A stretch of 64,000 nt of DNA from JAEXOD01 sp963667875 (lineage in GTDB: Bacteria > Bacteroidota > Ignavibacteria > Ignavibacteriales > Melioribacteraceae): contig CAXXGC010000009.1 in assembly GCA_963667875.2 (NCBI GenBank), positions 62,001 to 126,000 of the forward strand. The letters are read 5' to 3'. Below are positions 1 through 10,411 of the stretch, piece by piece. The position numbers were made by a program, and so were the translations under genes. Below the pieces are notes generated by a model. It saw only the letters and a program-made list of their open reading frames with translations, made no database searches and was not told where the DNA came from. Numbering within the stretch: position 1 is the first letter of the stretch; the number at the start of each line of letters is the position of its first letter.

Positions 1-2058
1 TGTTTTTGAAATACTGGGATGCATTAATTTAATGTTGTGGCTAGAACACCATTGAAAAAAATGATTATTATTAAATTTTACAAAATCCGAAGGTGCTAAG
101 ATATAAGCTGAAGTATTACTAATATTAGTTGTACTTATAAAATAACGCCACAACTTTCTGTCATAAAAATCTTCTTCTTTATTACCTTCGCCATTCACAA
201 TATAATTCGCATAAGCATCAATTTGGGGCAAATACGCATCCTGTCCGGCACGTGCAGATTCATGAAACATTAATATAAAATTTCTTGTTGCAGATCTAGT
301 TCTTAATTGCCGCATTAATTGATAAGTTCTTGCAATATTAAATTCGTAAGGAGTATCCATAAAAATCCCATTAACACAATCATCAAGCTTTGAAACCTCC
401 TCCAAATAAGTGTTCATATTTTCCCCTTCTCTATTTAAGGGAAAAAATAAACTTTTAGGTGGGGTGAATGATTTTAGAAATTTGTCAACAGATGGGGAGA
501 GGTCCGTGGTGGAATTAATAAAATTATTTGCCCAATATTGATCGTAGTTGTTTAATATCGGGAGTTTTCTTGCCACCCCATCGCCAAAATCGTATCCATA
601 ATTGCCGTTAATTGAATAATTTGCACGGTTTGTCAGAGAACTCATTGTCTCATATACGAGATTATTGCAGGTTCGGAAGTCGTTTCCCTGGGAAGATTGG
701 TTCTCAAAAATACCTGTAGAATTTGTGTTGTAAAAACCAGCGTAGGGGCTGATGTTTTTAGAGCTGTTCCCGTTGTAATGGGTTCCCTTAATAAAATATT
801 GCGGAGAAGTATAAACAAGATATTGTATTGAATTAGTGGTGTAATTTAAATTAGATTTTATCATTCTCAATATATCAAGAGGATCATAAGGACTCCCTAA
901 ATTAGCTCTTGGAATATATCCAAACAACCAATCTTTCCAAAGAGATAATGGTTCATGATGTATAAATAATCCGCCATTTGTTAAGTTCACAAATGTACCG
1001 TCAGAAATATTAGTCTGCAAGGCAATTCTTGTATCGCTATTTGCGTTTGAAACAAAAAAATATGAACTCAACGGATCTGTTTTGTTAGACACCCAATTAT
1101 TTATCTGAATACGATAAGAACTATAAGAACCATTAGTCCAAGTATAATCTTTTAAGAATCGTGAAGTTAACGCGGCCTGTGCGCTTCTTTTTGCTTTATA
1201 GCCGCCACTGGGTAATTTATAATAATCGTTTTCGTAATCGTATTCTTTTGGTGGGAATGCGGCAACCCAGAAAATTTTGCCTTCTGAAATTAAATTAGAG
1301 ATGTTATATGTAACTTCAGGTGTGGCATTAGAATATGCATTGTAATACTCTCTTTCATCATCCAATAAATAAAATCCAACGCCGCCGTATTCATCCATAA
1401 ATAAATGGCTAACGTCATTTTTATTGTAATCATTATTAAAGCTGCTTCCAACACCAATATACTTAGGTATTTTATTACTAGAAGCTTTATAACCAGGATA
1501 AAAATTTAATTTACAATAAATTTTATCAACAGCTCCTGTATAAGAACCGTTTTTTTTAATCATCATCAATCCGTCACAATTAATTCTAATTATAAATTTG
1601 TTAGATGTTATTTTAGCATATCTGGCATCAGTTGGATTGGGGAGACAACTAATAATTTCCCCTAGGTCGACTAGATTATCTCCTGAATCCTTAAAATAAA
1701 TATCAACTAATTGACGACGATTAGTTGAAGAAGGATAACAGATTTTTTGAATAATAACTATATGATTACTATAGATATCAAATTCCATAGCATTAGTTAC
1801 TACTTGCGCCCATGCAGGGTCAGTTGTTGTGGCGTCTACAAAGTGCGATTCAGTAATTTTCATATCAGCGTAAGTAAGCGATTTGTCATCAAATAATTGC
1901 TTGGCTATTGCCCAAGGATTATTGCTTTCCCAGTCATCATACCCATGTATAGCTAAATCTAGATTACAGTTGACCGAATAAGTCGGTTTCCAGCTTTGTG
2001 CGTTAATAATTGAGCTTATTGTTAAAATAAACAACAGCACTGTAAATAATTTTTTCAT
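1..2058 (-). CDS. Large secreted protein of unknown function, 3' end outside the window
   Basis: An open frame of 686 codons runs without a stop from an ATG at 2058 to the window edge. It starts with a clear Sec signal peptide (MKKLF, then a hydrophobic stretch ending near INAQ at residue ~19). The mature part is rich in Asn, Tyr and Trp. Near residue 560-595 it has GIFMDTP followed by RNFILMFHES; these look like strand ends of a TIM-barrel hydrolase, but I do not recognise the family. A T9SS tail, common on secreted proteins of this genome, would lie outside the window. The gene is divergent from the TonB receptor. Existence of the gene is well supported; function is unknown. Confidence 0.8.
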   Translation of the reverse strand, partial: MKKLFTVLLFILTISSIINAQSWKPTYSVNCNLDLAIHGYDDWESNNPWAIAKQLFDDKSLTYADMKITESHFVDATTTDPAWAQVVTNAMEFDIYSNHIVIIQKICYPSSTNRRQLVDIYFKDSGDNLVDLGEIISCLPNPTDARYAKITSNKFIIRINCDGLMMIKKNGSYTGAVDKIYCKLNFYPGYKASSNKIPKYIGVGSSFNNDYNKNDVSHLFMDEYGGVGFYLLDDEREYYNAYSNATPEVTYNISNLISEGKIFWVAAFPPKEYDYENDYYKLPSGGYKAKRSAQAALTSRFLKDYTWTNGSYSSYRIQINNWVSNKTDPLSSYFFVSNANSDTRIALQTNISDGTFVNLTNGGLFIHHEPLSLWKDWLFGYIPRANLGSPYDPLDILRMIKSNLNYTTNSIQYLVYTSPQYFIKGTHYNGNSSKNISPYAGFYNTNSTGIFENQSSQGNDFRTCNNLVYETMSSLTNRANYSINGNYGYDFGDGVARKLPILNNYDQYWANNFINSTTDLSPSVDKFLKSFTPPKSLFFPLNREGENMNTYLEEVSKLDDCVNGIFMDTPYEFNIARTYQLMRQLRTRSATRNFILMFHESARAGQDAYLPQIDAYANYIVNGEGNKEEDFYDRKLWRYFISTTNISNTSAYILAPSDFVKFNNNHFFQWCSSHNIKLMHPSISKT

Positions 2059-2340
2059 ATCTTAGCCCTTTTTTTGTTAAATAATAATTAATAGTACTTA
2101 ATGCTTTTTTACTAACCCGAATTATAATTCCCAAGTAAACTATAATAATTAATTAATAAAATCAACTTAAATACAACCCGCTAAACAAGTTGTGCAACAA
2201 ATACTTTAATTAGGTGTTGTGACTTGATGCAAACAAAAAAAAATATTATATACTGTTTGGAAAAAGACAAACGAAGATGTAATTTTAGAACTTTAACACT
2301 AAACTACCTGTTAATATTAAAAATTGAATTTTGAGGAAAT
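2059..2340. promoter_or_regulatory. Divergent intergenic region with promoters for both flanking genes
   Basis: This AT-rich spacer of 282 bp separates two outward-facing genes, so both promoters must lie here. A GAGGAAAT ribosome-binding site sits just before the ATG at 2341. I could not place -10/-35 boxes with confidence. Confidence 0.5.
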
Positions 2341-4620
2341 ATGAAAATAATAAGAATACTACTTGTAAATATTTTAATGGTTGTAAACTTATACGCGCAA
2401 CAAACAGGTACAATAACAGGTGAAGTACTTGATAAAAAAACACAGGAACCGTTACCGGGTGTAAATATACAAATTATTGGAACTGAACGCGGGGCAGCAA
2501 CCGATGTTAACGGGAAATATACAATTGATAAAGTAGACGTTGGTTCATATTCCGTTCAGGCTTCATTTATTGGTTATAACACTTTAATACAATCCGATGT
2601 TGTGGTAAAAACCGCAAAACCGGCTGTTGTTGATTTTGAAATGAACGAGTCGGCAATAGAATTACAGGGAGTTACCGTAACTTCGGGTTATTTTAATGCT
2701 ATTCCAACCGAAGTTTCAAGTTTAACAATGTTAAATTACGAAGAAATACGAAGATCTCCCGGCGGGTTTGAAGATGTTGTGCGAGCTCTTTCTGTTTTAC
2801 CAGGGGTTGCACAGGCAAGCGCCGGAAGAAATGATTTAGTAGTACGCGGTGGTGCGCCTTCGGAAAATTTATATTTGGTGGATGGTTTTATTTTCCCAAC
2901 AATAAACCATTTTGGCAGTCAGGGTGCAACAGGCGGGCCGTTAAGTTTTATTAATTTGGATTTTGTAAAAGAAACATCGTTTTCAACGGGCGGATTTTCT
3001 TCGTTATATGGCGATAAACTTTCTTCGGTATTAAGCATAAATTTACGTGAAGGGCGCAGTGACAAATTAGGCGGCAAAGCATTGGTTTCAGCTTCTTTGT
3101 TTGGGTTAAATTTGGAAGGCCCAATTTCGGATAATGCTAATTTTTTGTTTTCGGTAAGGCGTAGTTATTTGGATTTTATTTTTAAAGCTGCCGGATTTGG
3201 ATTTATACCGGAGTATTACGATGTTATGACCAAAGTAAGTTACGATATTAGTGAACATGATAGATTATCGTATTTATTTATTGGTGCTTTTGATAAAGTT
3301 AAATTTAATAATGATACACGCAAAAATATTTTTAATAATGCACGAATTCTTGCGTCAAATCAAAATCAATATGTTACAGGACTTTCGTACAGAAGATTAT
3401 TGGGAAAAGGTTTTTATACGGCAAGTTTAAGCCGAAGTTTTGTGGATTACGATACATTCCAAAAAGATACTTCATTTACTCCAATATTTTTGAACCGTTC
3501 CAAAGAAGGGGAAAACGAATTAAAGTTAGATTTGGTTTACAAAGTACACGGTAATGCCGAATTAAATGCGGGTGTTTCGGGTAAATTAATAAGTTTTAAT
3601 AGTAATGTTATATTCCCGGATAACTTTATTACAACATTTAACGATACATTACCTAAAAGTAATTTATCGGCCGATACATATTTCCATAAATACGCGTTTT
3701 ATTTGCAGTATAGTAATTTGTGGTTTAACCGGTTAAGATTTAATTTGGGTGTACGAGGCGATTATTTTAACGAAATAAACAAAAAAATGTATTATAGTCC
3801 AAGATTGTCACTTTTATATCCGGTAACGGAATTGGTTAATATAAGTTTTAGTGTCGGAAATTATCATCAGTTCCCGTCTTATATCTGGCTGCTGGGTAAT
3901 AAACAAAATACCAACTTAAACGCAATAAAGGTAACACAATATGTAGCCGGCATTGAATACAGGATTATGGAAGATGTTAGAATTAAACTTGAAGGATTTT
4001 ACAAGGATTATAAAGATTATCCCACAAGTGTTTTAAGGCCCTATTTGGTGTTATCCAACACCGGTGCCGGTTATGCGGGAAGTGATGATAATTTTGCCTC
4101 GTTTGGGCTGGAACCTCTTGTAAGCAAAGGAAAAGGGAACTCAAAAGGACTGGAATTTTCGATGCAAAAAAAATCATCCGAAATGCCAATGTACGGATTA
4201 TTTAGTTTAACATACAGTCAAACAAAATTTACCTCACTTGACGGAAAAGAACGTCCGGGAAGTTATGACCAAAAATGGATATTTAGTTTAAGTGCAGGGT
4301 ACATATATAATGAAAAATGGGAAACGAGTTTAAAATTTAGGTATTCAACTGGTTCTCCTTATACTCCTTTTGATGACTATGGAAAACAAAGTGTAAATAA
4401 TTATAATACTGATAATTTTACTGCAAGTCATAGTCTTGATTTGCGTGTTGAAAGAAAATGGAATTTTGAAAGCTGGGATTTAACGGTTTATTTAGATGTG
4501 CAAAATGTTTATGGCAGAAAAAATCAAACATCAATCAGATGGGATTACGAAAAAAATAAATTAAAAGACGAATCGTCAATTGGATTATTGCCTTCAATTG
4601 GTATAAGTGTGGAGTTTTAG
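2341..4620 (+). CDS. TonB-dependent outer-membrane receptor with carboxypeptidase-regulatory-like domain
   Basis: This 759-aa protein is an outer-membrane, energy-coupled transporter; the substrate is unknown. It has a signal peptide (residues 1-19, ending VNLYA). A CarboxypepD_reg-like beta-sandwich follows at about 22-108 (TGEVLDKKTQEPLPGV, DVNGKYTI). The plug domain spans about 125-235 (VRALSVLPGV, VVRGGAPSENLYLVDG). The rest is a long beta-barrel with alternating aromatic strands that ends in a C-terminal Phe, as outer-membrane proteins do. No SusD-like lipoprotein lies next to it, so it is a stand-alone receptor rather than a SusCD pair. A GAGGAAAT ribosome-binding site precedes the ATG. 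Confidence 0.9.
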   Translation: MKIIRILLVNILMVVNLYAQQTGTITGEVLDKKTQEPLPGVNIQIIGTERGAATDVNGKYTIDKVDVGSYSVQASFIGYNTLIQSDVVVKTAKPAVVDFEMNESAIELQGVTVTSGYFNAIPTEVSSLTMLNYEEIRRSPGGFEDVVRALSVLPGVAQASAGRNDLVVRGGAPSENLYLVDGFIFPTINHFGSQGATGGPLSFINLDFVKETSFSTGGFSSLYGDKLSSVLSINLREGRSDKLGGKALVSASLFGLNLEGPISDNANFLFSVRRSYLDFIFKAAGFGFIPEYYDVMTKVSYDISEHDRLSYLFIGAFDKVKFNNDTRKNIFNNARILASNQNQYVTGLSYRRLLGKGFYTASLSRSFVDYDTFQKDTSFTPIFLNRSKEGENELKLDLVYKVHGNAELNAGVSGKLISFNSNVIFPDNFITTFNDTLPKSNLSADTYFHKYAFYLQYSNLWFNRLRFNLGVRGDYFNEINKKMYYSPRLSLLYPVTELVNISFSVGNYHQFPSYIWLLGNKQNTNLNAIKVTQYVAGIEYRIMEDVRIKLEGFYKDYKDYPTSVLRPYLVLSNTGAGYAGSDDNFASFGLEPLVSKGKGNSKGLEFSMQKKSSEMPMYGLFSLTYSQTKFTSLDGKERPGSYDQKWIFSLSAGYIYNEKWETSLKFRYSTGSPYTPFDDYGKQSVNNYNTDNFTASHSLDLRVERKWNFESWDLTVYLDVQNVYGRKNQTSIRWDYEKNKLKDESSIGLLPSIGISVEF

Positions 4621-4660
4621 AATATGGTGTTTAGATTGAGCTAAAAGGACATTAATAAAT

Positions 4661-5545
4661 TATTTTGCATGTGTGATAAATTGTAGCTCGAACTTTAGTT
4701 CGCAAGCAAAAAACGGATCATAGATTTGTTGGTGCTGATAAAAGCTGGCGAGATAAATCTCGCGCTACAATTAAATATCTTTTGCTGTTAAAATTAGTAT
4801 ACTTTCAGAATTAAAGCCAATATAAATGTTGAAGTATATATAAAAATTATTTTGCATGTGTGATAAATTGTAGCTCGAACTTTAGTTCGCAAGCAAAAAA
4901 CGGATCATAGATTTGTTGGTGCTGATAAAAGCTGGCGAGATAAATCTCGCGCTACAATTAAATATCTTTTGCTGTTAAAATTAGTATACTTTCAGAATTA
5001 AAGCCAATATAAATGTTGAAGTATATATAAAAATTATTTTGCATGTGTGATAAATTGTAGCTCGAACTTTAGTTCGCAAGCAAAAAACGGATCATAGATT
5101 TGTTGGTGCTGATAAAAGCTGGCGAGATAAATCTCGCGCTACAATTAAATATCTTTTGCTGTTAAAATTAGTATACCCTTCAGAATTAAAACCAATATAA
5201 ATATTGAAGGATATATATAAAAATTATTTTGCGTTTATGATAAATTGTAGCGCGAACTTTAGTTCGCAAGCAAAAAACGGATCATAGATTTGTTGGTGCT
5301 GATAAAAGCTGGCGAGATAAATCTCGCGCTACAATTAAATATCTTTTGCTGTTAAAATTAGTATACTTTCAGAATTAAAGCCAATATAAATGTTGAAGGA
5401 TATATATAAATTATTTTGCGTTTATGATAAATTGTAGCGCGAACTTTAGTTCGCAGGCAAATAAAACAACGGATGATATATTTGTAAATGCTTATAAAAG
5501 CCGGCGAGATAAATCTCGCGCTACAATTAAATTCCCTTTGTAGTT
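4661..5545. repeat. Five tandem ~187-bp repeats, each with a palindromic 92-97-bp core
   Basis: TATTTTGC starts five units at 4661, 4848, 5035, 5225 and 5412, giving periods of 187, 187, 190 and 187. Each holds a core bounded by inverted ends ATTGTAGC and GCTACAAT, at 4680-4771, 4867-4958, 5054-5145, 5244-5335 and 5431-5527. Inside each core are two small hairpins, CGAACTTTAGTTCG and GCGAGATAAATCTCGC. Units 1-3 are almost identical and read TGTAGCTCG. Units 4-5 read TGTAGCGCG, which restores the terminal symmetry, and unit 5 is the most diverged. The array ends 36 bp from the stop of the activase gene on the opposite strand. The structure resembles a REP/MITE-type element that was then amplified in tandem. 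No ORF is visible in it. Confidence 0.9.
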
Positions 5546-5563
5546 AAAATTCCCCGCTGGTGT

Positions 5564-8500
5564 TTATTCTACATCCGCGGCGGCAATTTTGGGCGGAGTA
5601 GTTATTTCCGGTTCGGCATAAAACGATACAATATATTTAATAAAGGTTTTAATTAAATCCTGTTTGTTATGATGTGAGGATTTTTCCATTTCAAAAAATG
5701 TTCTTTCGGCATTAAGCATAAATATTTCAATTTTGGATTGAATGATTTGGGGAAATTGATTTCCGTCTGTTTCAATTGCTAAAAACGGTAAATTACTAAA
5801 CGAATTAGAAAATAAATCCACACGGTTTTCGGCTTTTAATTTACTGTCGTAATTCATTTCGTTATTTAATATCGATTCGGCAACACGAGCCGGCATACAG
5901 CCAAACGGCCCGATTGAAATAATTCCACACGAGTGATTTAATATTTCCTTTAATGCCGATCCCAAAGTTAATATTGCCTCGCCTTCCAAATCGGCAGGAA
6001 TAAACCGGGATGCGGTTTCAATAATTTCATCAACATCAATTAATTCAAACTCAACCAGATCGGTTTGTGCTAATATGGTTTTAATCTTTTTTTCAATTCG
6101 TTTTTGTTCAAAAGTTTTAATCTTATTATATACATAATTCTTAAAATTAATTGGTTCGCCGTTTGAAGGAAAATTTTCTAAATATGTTGAATAATAAATA
6201 TATTCCCCAATAGGGGCAATTGAAGCTACAAAATCTTTTTCGGCCAAACGTTCAATTAAATCCATGCGCGAAAATTCTTCGTGCCGAACAAATATTTCCC
6301 CAATTATAGAAACTTTTTTTGCGTTGTGAATGGAAAATCGTTTTTCAATTGATTGTAATATTTCCGCGGACTTTTCAAGCTGGGCATAAATACCTTTTAT
6401 GGGCAATTTTGAAACCGCGTTTAATATTTTTCCCCATTCCTCATTGTAAATTTGTATAGCTTTTGACTTATTAAAAGCCAAAACAATTAAGGCGTTGTAA
6501 ATATTTTTCATCACATCGGCAATAGTAAAAGCAATCCAGCCTCTGGTAAAAAATGCTGTCCCAAGTCCGCCGTAACTATCTTCATCGGTTAACGAAAATA
6601 TTCCGAAATTATCGAATTTGTTTTTTTTAATTAACTCTTCTAAAAAAACAGTATACTGCCCCAAACGACACGGTCCGTTTCCGGCCGACATAAAATATAA
6701 ACTAATTTCATCAGGGTCTGTTCGTTTATTGTTATATTCAATTAAGGCCCCTGCATTAAGCTGTAATGGAAGGCACTCTTTGCATAAAGTATTTCCTCTG
6801 CCCAAACGCAAAGTTTCGGCAGTATACATTGGCAGCACTTCACAATTTACACCAAAATAATTAAAGTTAGCCCGCATAACCTGTGATGAAACCTGTCCCA
6901 TATTGGGCAATACAAGTTTTACATTATTATCAAATATCGAATATTTTTTGTTTTTAACAGGGTGATACAATTCGGTTGAATTAATCATTTTAACGGGTTC
7001 AAATCCGTTTTCCGGTTGGGGAAAATGATCAAATCCGGTCAATTTATTATAGCTGTTAAATATATCAAGAGCGGCTTCAATTCGGGTATTAATTCCCGCG
7101 TCGGCAGTATGACTGTCAAGTTCTAATGTAAGAGATGGTTTGTTTCCCATAATTGTTCTAAAATAATTAAGGATAAACGAATCGGGTCCGCAGCTGAAAT
7201 TTGTAATATACACGCCAAACAATTTTGGATTGTTTTTAATAATGCGGGCAGATTTTAATATTTGGGTTCCGGTACCCCAATACATGTGTTTGTGGGTTTG
7301 GATGTCGTCTGTTAAAAGAAAATCAGCAGGGATAATAATTTTATTTCGTGAAGCGAATTTTTGCGGAATTCCAAGATTAGCTTCCTCGGCGTATGAATTA
7401 TATGCTCTTCCTAAAAGAACTATACCGAATAAATTATTTTGTTCAAGTTCTTTTAAAACGTTTTTTCCTATTTCCTTAAATTCGGCAAACATTTCATTCT
7501 GTTTTGCTAATGCCGAAGAAAATGAATATTTAGCTTTATTTTTGTCAAATCCAAGCTTAACAGCAAGTTTAACAAATACATTAACAGCCATATTAATATT
7601 ATTAAAATCTATAACGGGATTAAGAATTGTTATATTATCCAAATCACTTTTAAACGCGGTTTTTATATAATAACTTTCAGCTTGTAATAAAACACATGTT
7701 TTTTGTTTTATTTTATCGTTTTTGTTTTGTGGTAATTCCTTAACATGAGGAATGAAAATAAAATCCGGTTTTTTATCAATTAAACTTTGCATAAACCCGT
7801 GTGATAATTCCGCAGGGTAACAAAACGATGAACTGATTTTTTCAATTCCTTTTGTGTTTACTTCCGACTCTAAAATAACATTAAAACCTAACAGAGTAAA
7901 AAAATTATAAAATAATGGATAATATGTATTTGTTAAAAACGATTTTAATATTCCGATTGAAGGGGCATTATCTTTATTTTTAACATCAGTTAAGTACTTG
8001 TTAAATACTAAACTTTGTCTAAGTTTAACATAATCTTTAATTTTAATATTATCCGGGTCTTTTTCGTTTTTTATTGAAGAGTACAAATCGCACGCGCCGC
8101 CAAACGGATATTGTTTGCCGTTTATGTTAAAAATAGAAACAGAACATTTTCGGTCGCATTTATCTTTACCGCCGGCGCAGATAAATGATTTTGAATATTC
8201 TATTTGTCTATTTATTAATTCATCAAGTGAAAAAGCTTTCCTTTCAACAAGTTTATACTCAATTCGTTTTTTAACTTCTAAAGCAACACCAAAAGCTCCC
8301 ATCAAACCGGGTTCGGGAGGAACAATAATTTGTTTTCCTGTTAACGCCGCCATTGCAATGGGAACAGCTTTGTTATAACAAACTCCGCCCTGCATAAAAA
8401 TTATTTTGCCTACAGGTCTGCTTCCTTTTACCCTGTTTATATAATTCATACAAACGGAATATACAAGTCCGGCTACAACGTCTTCTGTAGAAAGACCGTC

Positions 8501-9928
8501 ATGTAACGCGTTTTTTATATCGCTGCTAATAAAAGCCGAACACTGATCGTTAAAATTGGGGGGTGTTAAAGCGTTAATAGCAAGTTTGGAAATTTCTTTA
8601 TAGTTAATATTTAAAGTTTCAGCGGCGGCTTCTTCTAAAAATGAACCCGTTCCTGCCGAACAAGCTTCATTCATTGCATAATCGGAAGCTGAGCCCGAAG
8701 TTATAAATGTATATTTGGCATCTTGTCCGCCAATTTCAAAAATTGTTTCGGCTTCTTTATCAAAATAAAGCGTGGCTGTTGCATGAGCTATTATTTCGTT
8801 TATAATTGAATTGGTTTGAGCATGTAATCCGGCAATTTGACGGCCTGATCCCGTAACACCAAATCCGACTATATTTATATTGCCCTCTAATTGGTTTAAT
8901 AGAGATTTATAACATTCCTTAGAAGCAAAAACGGGATCGCCATTTGTGCGCAAATATTCGCTGGCTAAAATTGCATTGTCTTCCGTTCTTAAAATAATGG
9001 CTTTTGTGGTTGTTGAACCTACATCCAAACCCAATATACATTCATCGTTATTTTTTGATTTTGCAAATTCAATTTTTTCAAATCTAACTTTGTCAACAAA
9101 ATCTTTAAGCGGAGGATGAAACGAAAAATTTGTAACATGTTCTTTTGCAAGATTATTATATTCCAAAACAGGCACATCGTTAAACATGGAATAATAAGCC
9201 GCGCCAAGAGCCTCAAAATAAGTTGAATGTTCCGAAACAAACAGATTTGGCAGTTCTTTTTTTAAGTGTGAAATAAATGATAAATTATTAACGGTTCCGC
9301 CAATTAGTAGAATGTTTTTGTTTTTATAACGCGGTATTAAATTAATAATTTTTGAAGCCATCATTTGGCTTAAACCGGTAACGATTTCTTCTTTTTTTAT
9401 ACCGATATTTAAAGCATGAGTACAATCGGATTTGCAAAAAACCGAACATCTGCCTGAAATATTATAAGGTATTGTGTTTTCGGTAATATCGGTAACTTCA
9501 TCAAGTTGTAAATTCATTCGTTTTAACTGCTGAACAAAAAACTCGCCTGTACCGGATGCGCACTTATTACCGGTAATTACTTTTGTAATTTTTAATTTTT
9601 TATCCAATAAATAAATAATAAAACTTTCGGCACCTGCTGATACAACAATATCGGTTTTAATATCCAAATACTCTAAAGCAAGTTCAATTGTTTCAGCTTC
9701 GGATAATGAGTGGACATTTAACAAATCTTTAAAATTACGACCTGTAGCCGTTAATTTATTAACTTTAACTGATTCTAACAGCAATTGTATAATAGCTTGA
9801 GCGTTGCCATGATGAGGAAGCGATTTTTGGTACGAAATAATAGGTTTATTTAATACGTCTGATTCCAAACAAACCAGCGAAACAGTAGAAGCTCCTATAC
9901 AAATTCCGCAATTTGAGTATCTATTCAT
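5564..9928 (-). CDS. Giant acyl-CoA dehydratase activase-type protein (two BcrAD/BadFG ATPase domains plus dehydratase-like half)
   Basis: This 1454-aa protein belongs to the large fused form of 2-hydroxyacyl-CoA dehydratase activators. Such activators use ATP to inject an electron into a radical dehydratase. The first ASKHA ATPase domain (1-~260) has GNKCASGTGEF (~122) and GRCSVFCKSDC (~160). The second (~300-560) has LGLDVGSTTTKA, EIGGQDAKY, NEACSAGTGSF (~421) and DQCSAF (~457), supplying the cysteines expected to bridge a [4Fe-4S] cluster. A Cys-rich DUF2229-like part follows at ~585 (GGKDKCDRKC). The C-terminal half resembles the HgdB/dehydratase-like COG3581 segment (FMSAGNGPCRLGQY at ~1080). 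No separate dehydratase subunits are nearby, so the substrate is unknown. The ATG at 9928 is in good context. Confidence 0.85.
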   Translation of the reverse strand: MNRYSNCGICIGASTVSLVCLESDVLNKPIISYQKSLPHHGNAQAIIQLLLESVKVNKLTATGRNFKDLLNVHSLSEAETIELALEYLDIKTDIVVSAGAESFIIYLLDKKLKITKVITGNKCASGTGEFFVQQLKRMNLQLDEVTDITENTIPYNISGRCSVFCKSDCTHALNIGIKKEEIVTGLSQMMASKIINLIPRYKNKNILLIGGTVNNLSFISHLKKELPNLFVSEHSTYFEALGAAYYSMFNDVPVLEYNNLAKEHVTNFSFHPPLKDFVDKVRFEKIEFAKSKNNDECILGLDVGSTTTKAIILRTEDNAILASEYLRTNGDPVFASKECYKSLLNQLEGNINIVGFGVTGSGRQIAGLHAQTNSIINEIIAHATATLYFDKEAETIFEIGGQDAKYTFITSGSASDYAMNEACSAGTGSFLEEAAAETLNINYKEISKLAINALTPPNFNDQCSAFISSDIKNALHDGLSTEDVVAGLVYSVCMNYINRVKGSRPVGKIIFMQGGVCYNKAVPIAMAALTGKQIIVPPEPGLMGAFGVALEVKKRIEYKLVERKAFSLDELINRQIEYSKSFICAGGKDKCDRKCSVSIFNINGKQYPFGGACDLYSSIKNEKDPDNIKIKDYVKLRQSLVFNKYLTDVKNKDNAPSIGILKSFLTNTYYPLFYNFFTLLGFNVILESEVNTKGIEKISSSFCYPAELSHGFMQSLIDKKPDFIFIPHVKELPQNKNDKIKQKTCVLLQAESYYIKTAFKSDLDNITILNPVIDFNNINMAVNVFVKLAVKLGFDKNKAKYSFSSALAKQNEMFAEFKEIGKNVLKELEQNNLFGIVLLGRAYNSYAEEANLGIPQKFASRNKIIIPADFLLTDDIQTHKHMYWGTGTQILKSARIIKNNPKLFGVYITNFSCGPDSFILNYFRTIMGNKPSLTLELDSHTADAGINTRIEAALDIFNSYNKLTGFDHFPQPENGFEPVKMINSTELYHPVKNKKYSIFDNNVKLVLPNMGQVSSQVMRANFNYFGVNCEVLPMYTAETLRLGRGNTLCKECLPLQLNAGALIEYNNKRTDPDEISLYFMSAGNGPCRLGQYTVFLEELIKKNKFDNFGIFSLTDEDSYGGLGTAFFTRGWIAFTIADVMKNIYNALIVLAFNKSKAIQIYNEEWGKILNAVSKLPIKGIYAQLEKSAEILQSIEKRFSIHNAKKVSIIGEIFVRHEEFSRMDLIERLAEKDFVASIAPIGEYIYYSTYLENFPSNGEPINFKNYVYNKIKTFEQKRIEKKIKTILAQTDLVEFELIDVDEIIETASRFIPADLEGEAILTLGSALKEILNHSCGIISIGPFGCMPARVAESILNNEMNYDSKLKAENRVDLFSNSFSNLPFLAIETDGNQFPQIIQSKIEIFMLNAERTFFEMEKSSHHNKQDLIKTFIKYIVSFYAEPEITTPPKIAAADVE

Positions 9929-10411
9929 TAAAATAATATCAGTTTAATTTACTTTTAACATTAAAATATAATAGTAAATATACTAATTTTGCGGTAATAA
10001 TAAGGAGTATAATTTGGTTTGTTAGGCAAAAATAGTAAAAAAGCGTAAAGCATTAATAATTGGATAACACATTGGATAAATTTGAATTATAGGATAGATA
10101 AGTTTTTAAGATTTCAAAAGCGGGAATTATAAAGTATATGTTTGGTGTATGAGTAAACAGAATATTATATATTATAAATTTGTGAGTTTTTTGTGGAATT
10201 AATATAATAATAAAAACAAATGGGGATGCCTCTGCATTATATTTGTGGAGGTGTTTGGTTACAAACGGGCTGTTAATATGAGTTTGAAAAATAATTGTGA
10301 ATGTTGAATTGTCTCAGGTTAGTATATCTTTTTATATTTTTTTGGTGTTTTAATTAATAATTCATCATTCATAATTAATAATTAATAATTAATAATTGCT
10401 TTAAGTATAAT
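9929..10411. other. 483-bp AT-rich intergenic region, no gene seen
   Basis: No convincing coding sequence or RNA gene was found. The right part carries a simple run of AATTAATAATT units (about 10351-10397). Bases 10359-10383 match 32908-32932 exactly over 25 bp, which marks a short dispersed sequence. The left end should contain the promoter of the large activase gene. Confidence 0.6.

Noticed and set aside
4661..5545. CRISPR array
   Set aside because: The units are ~187 bp and identical through most of their length, with no short repeat / unique spacer pattern and no cas genes nearby.
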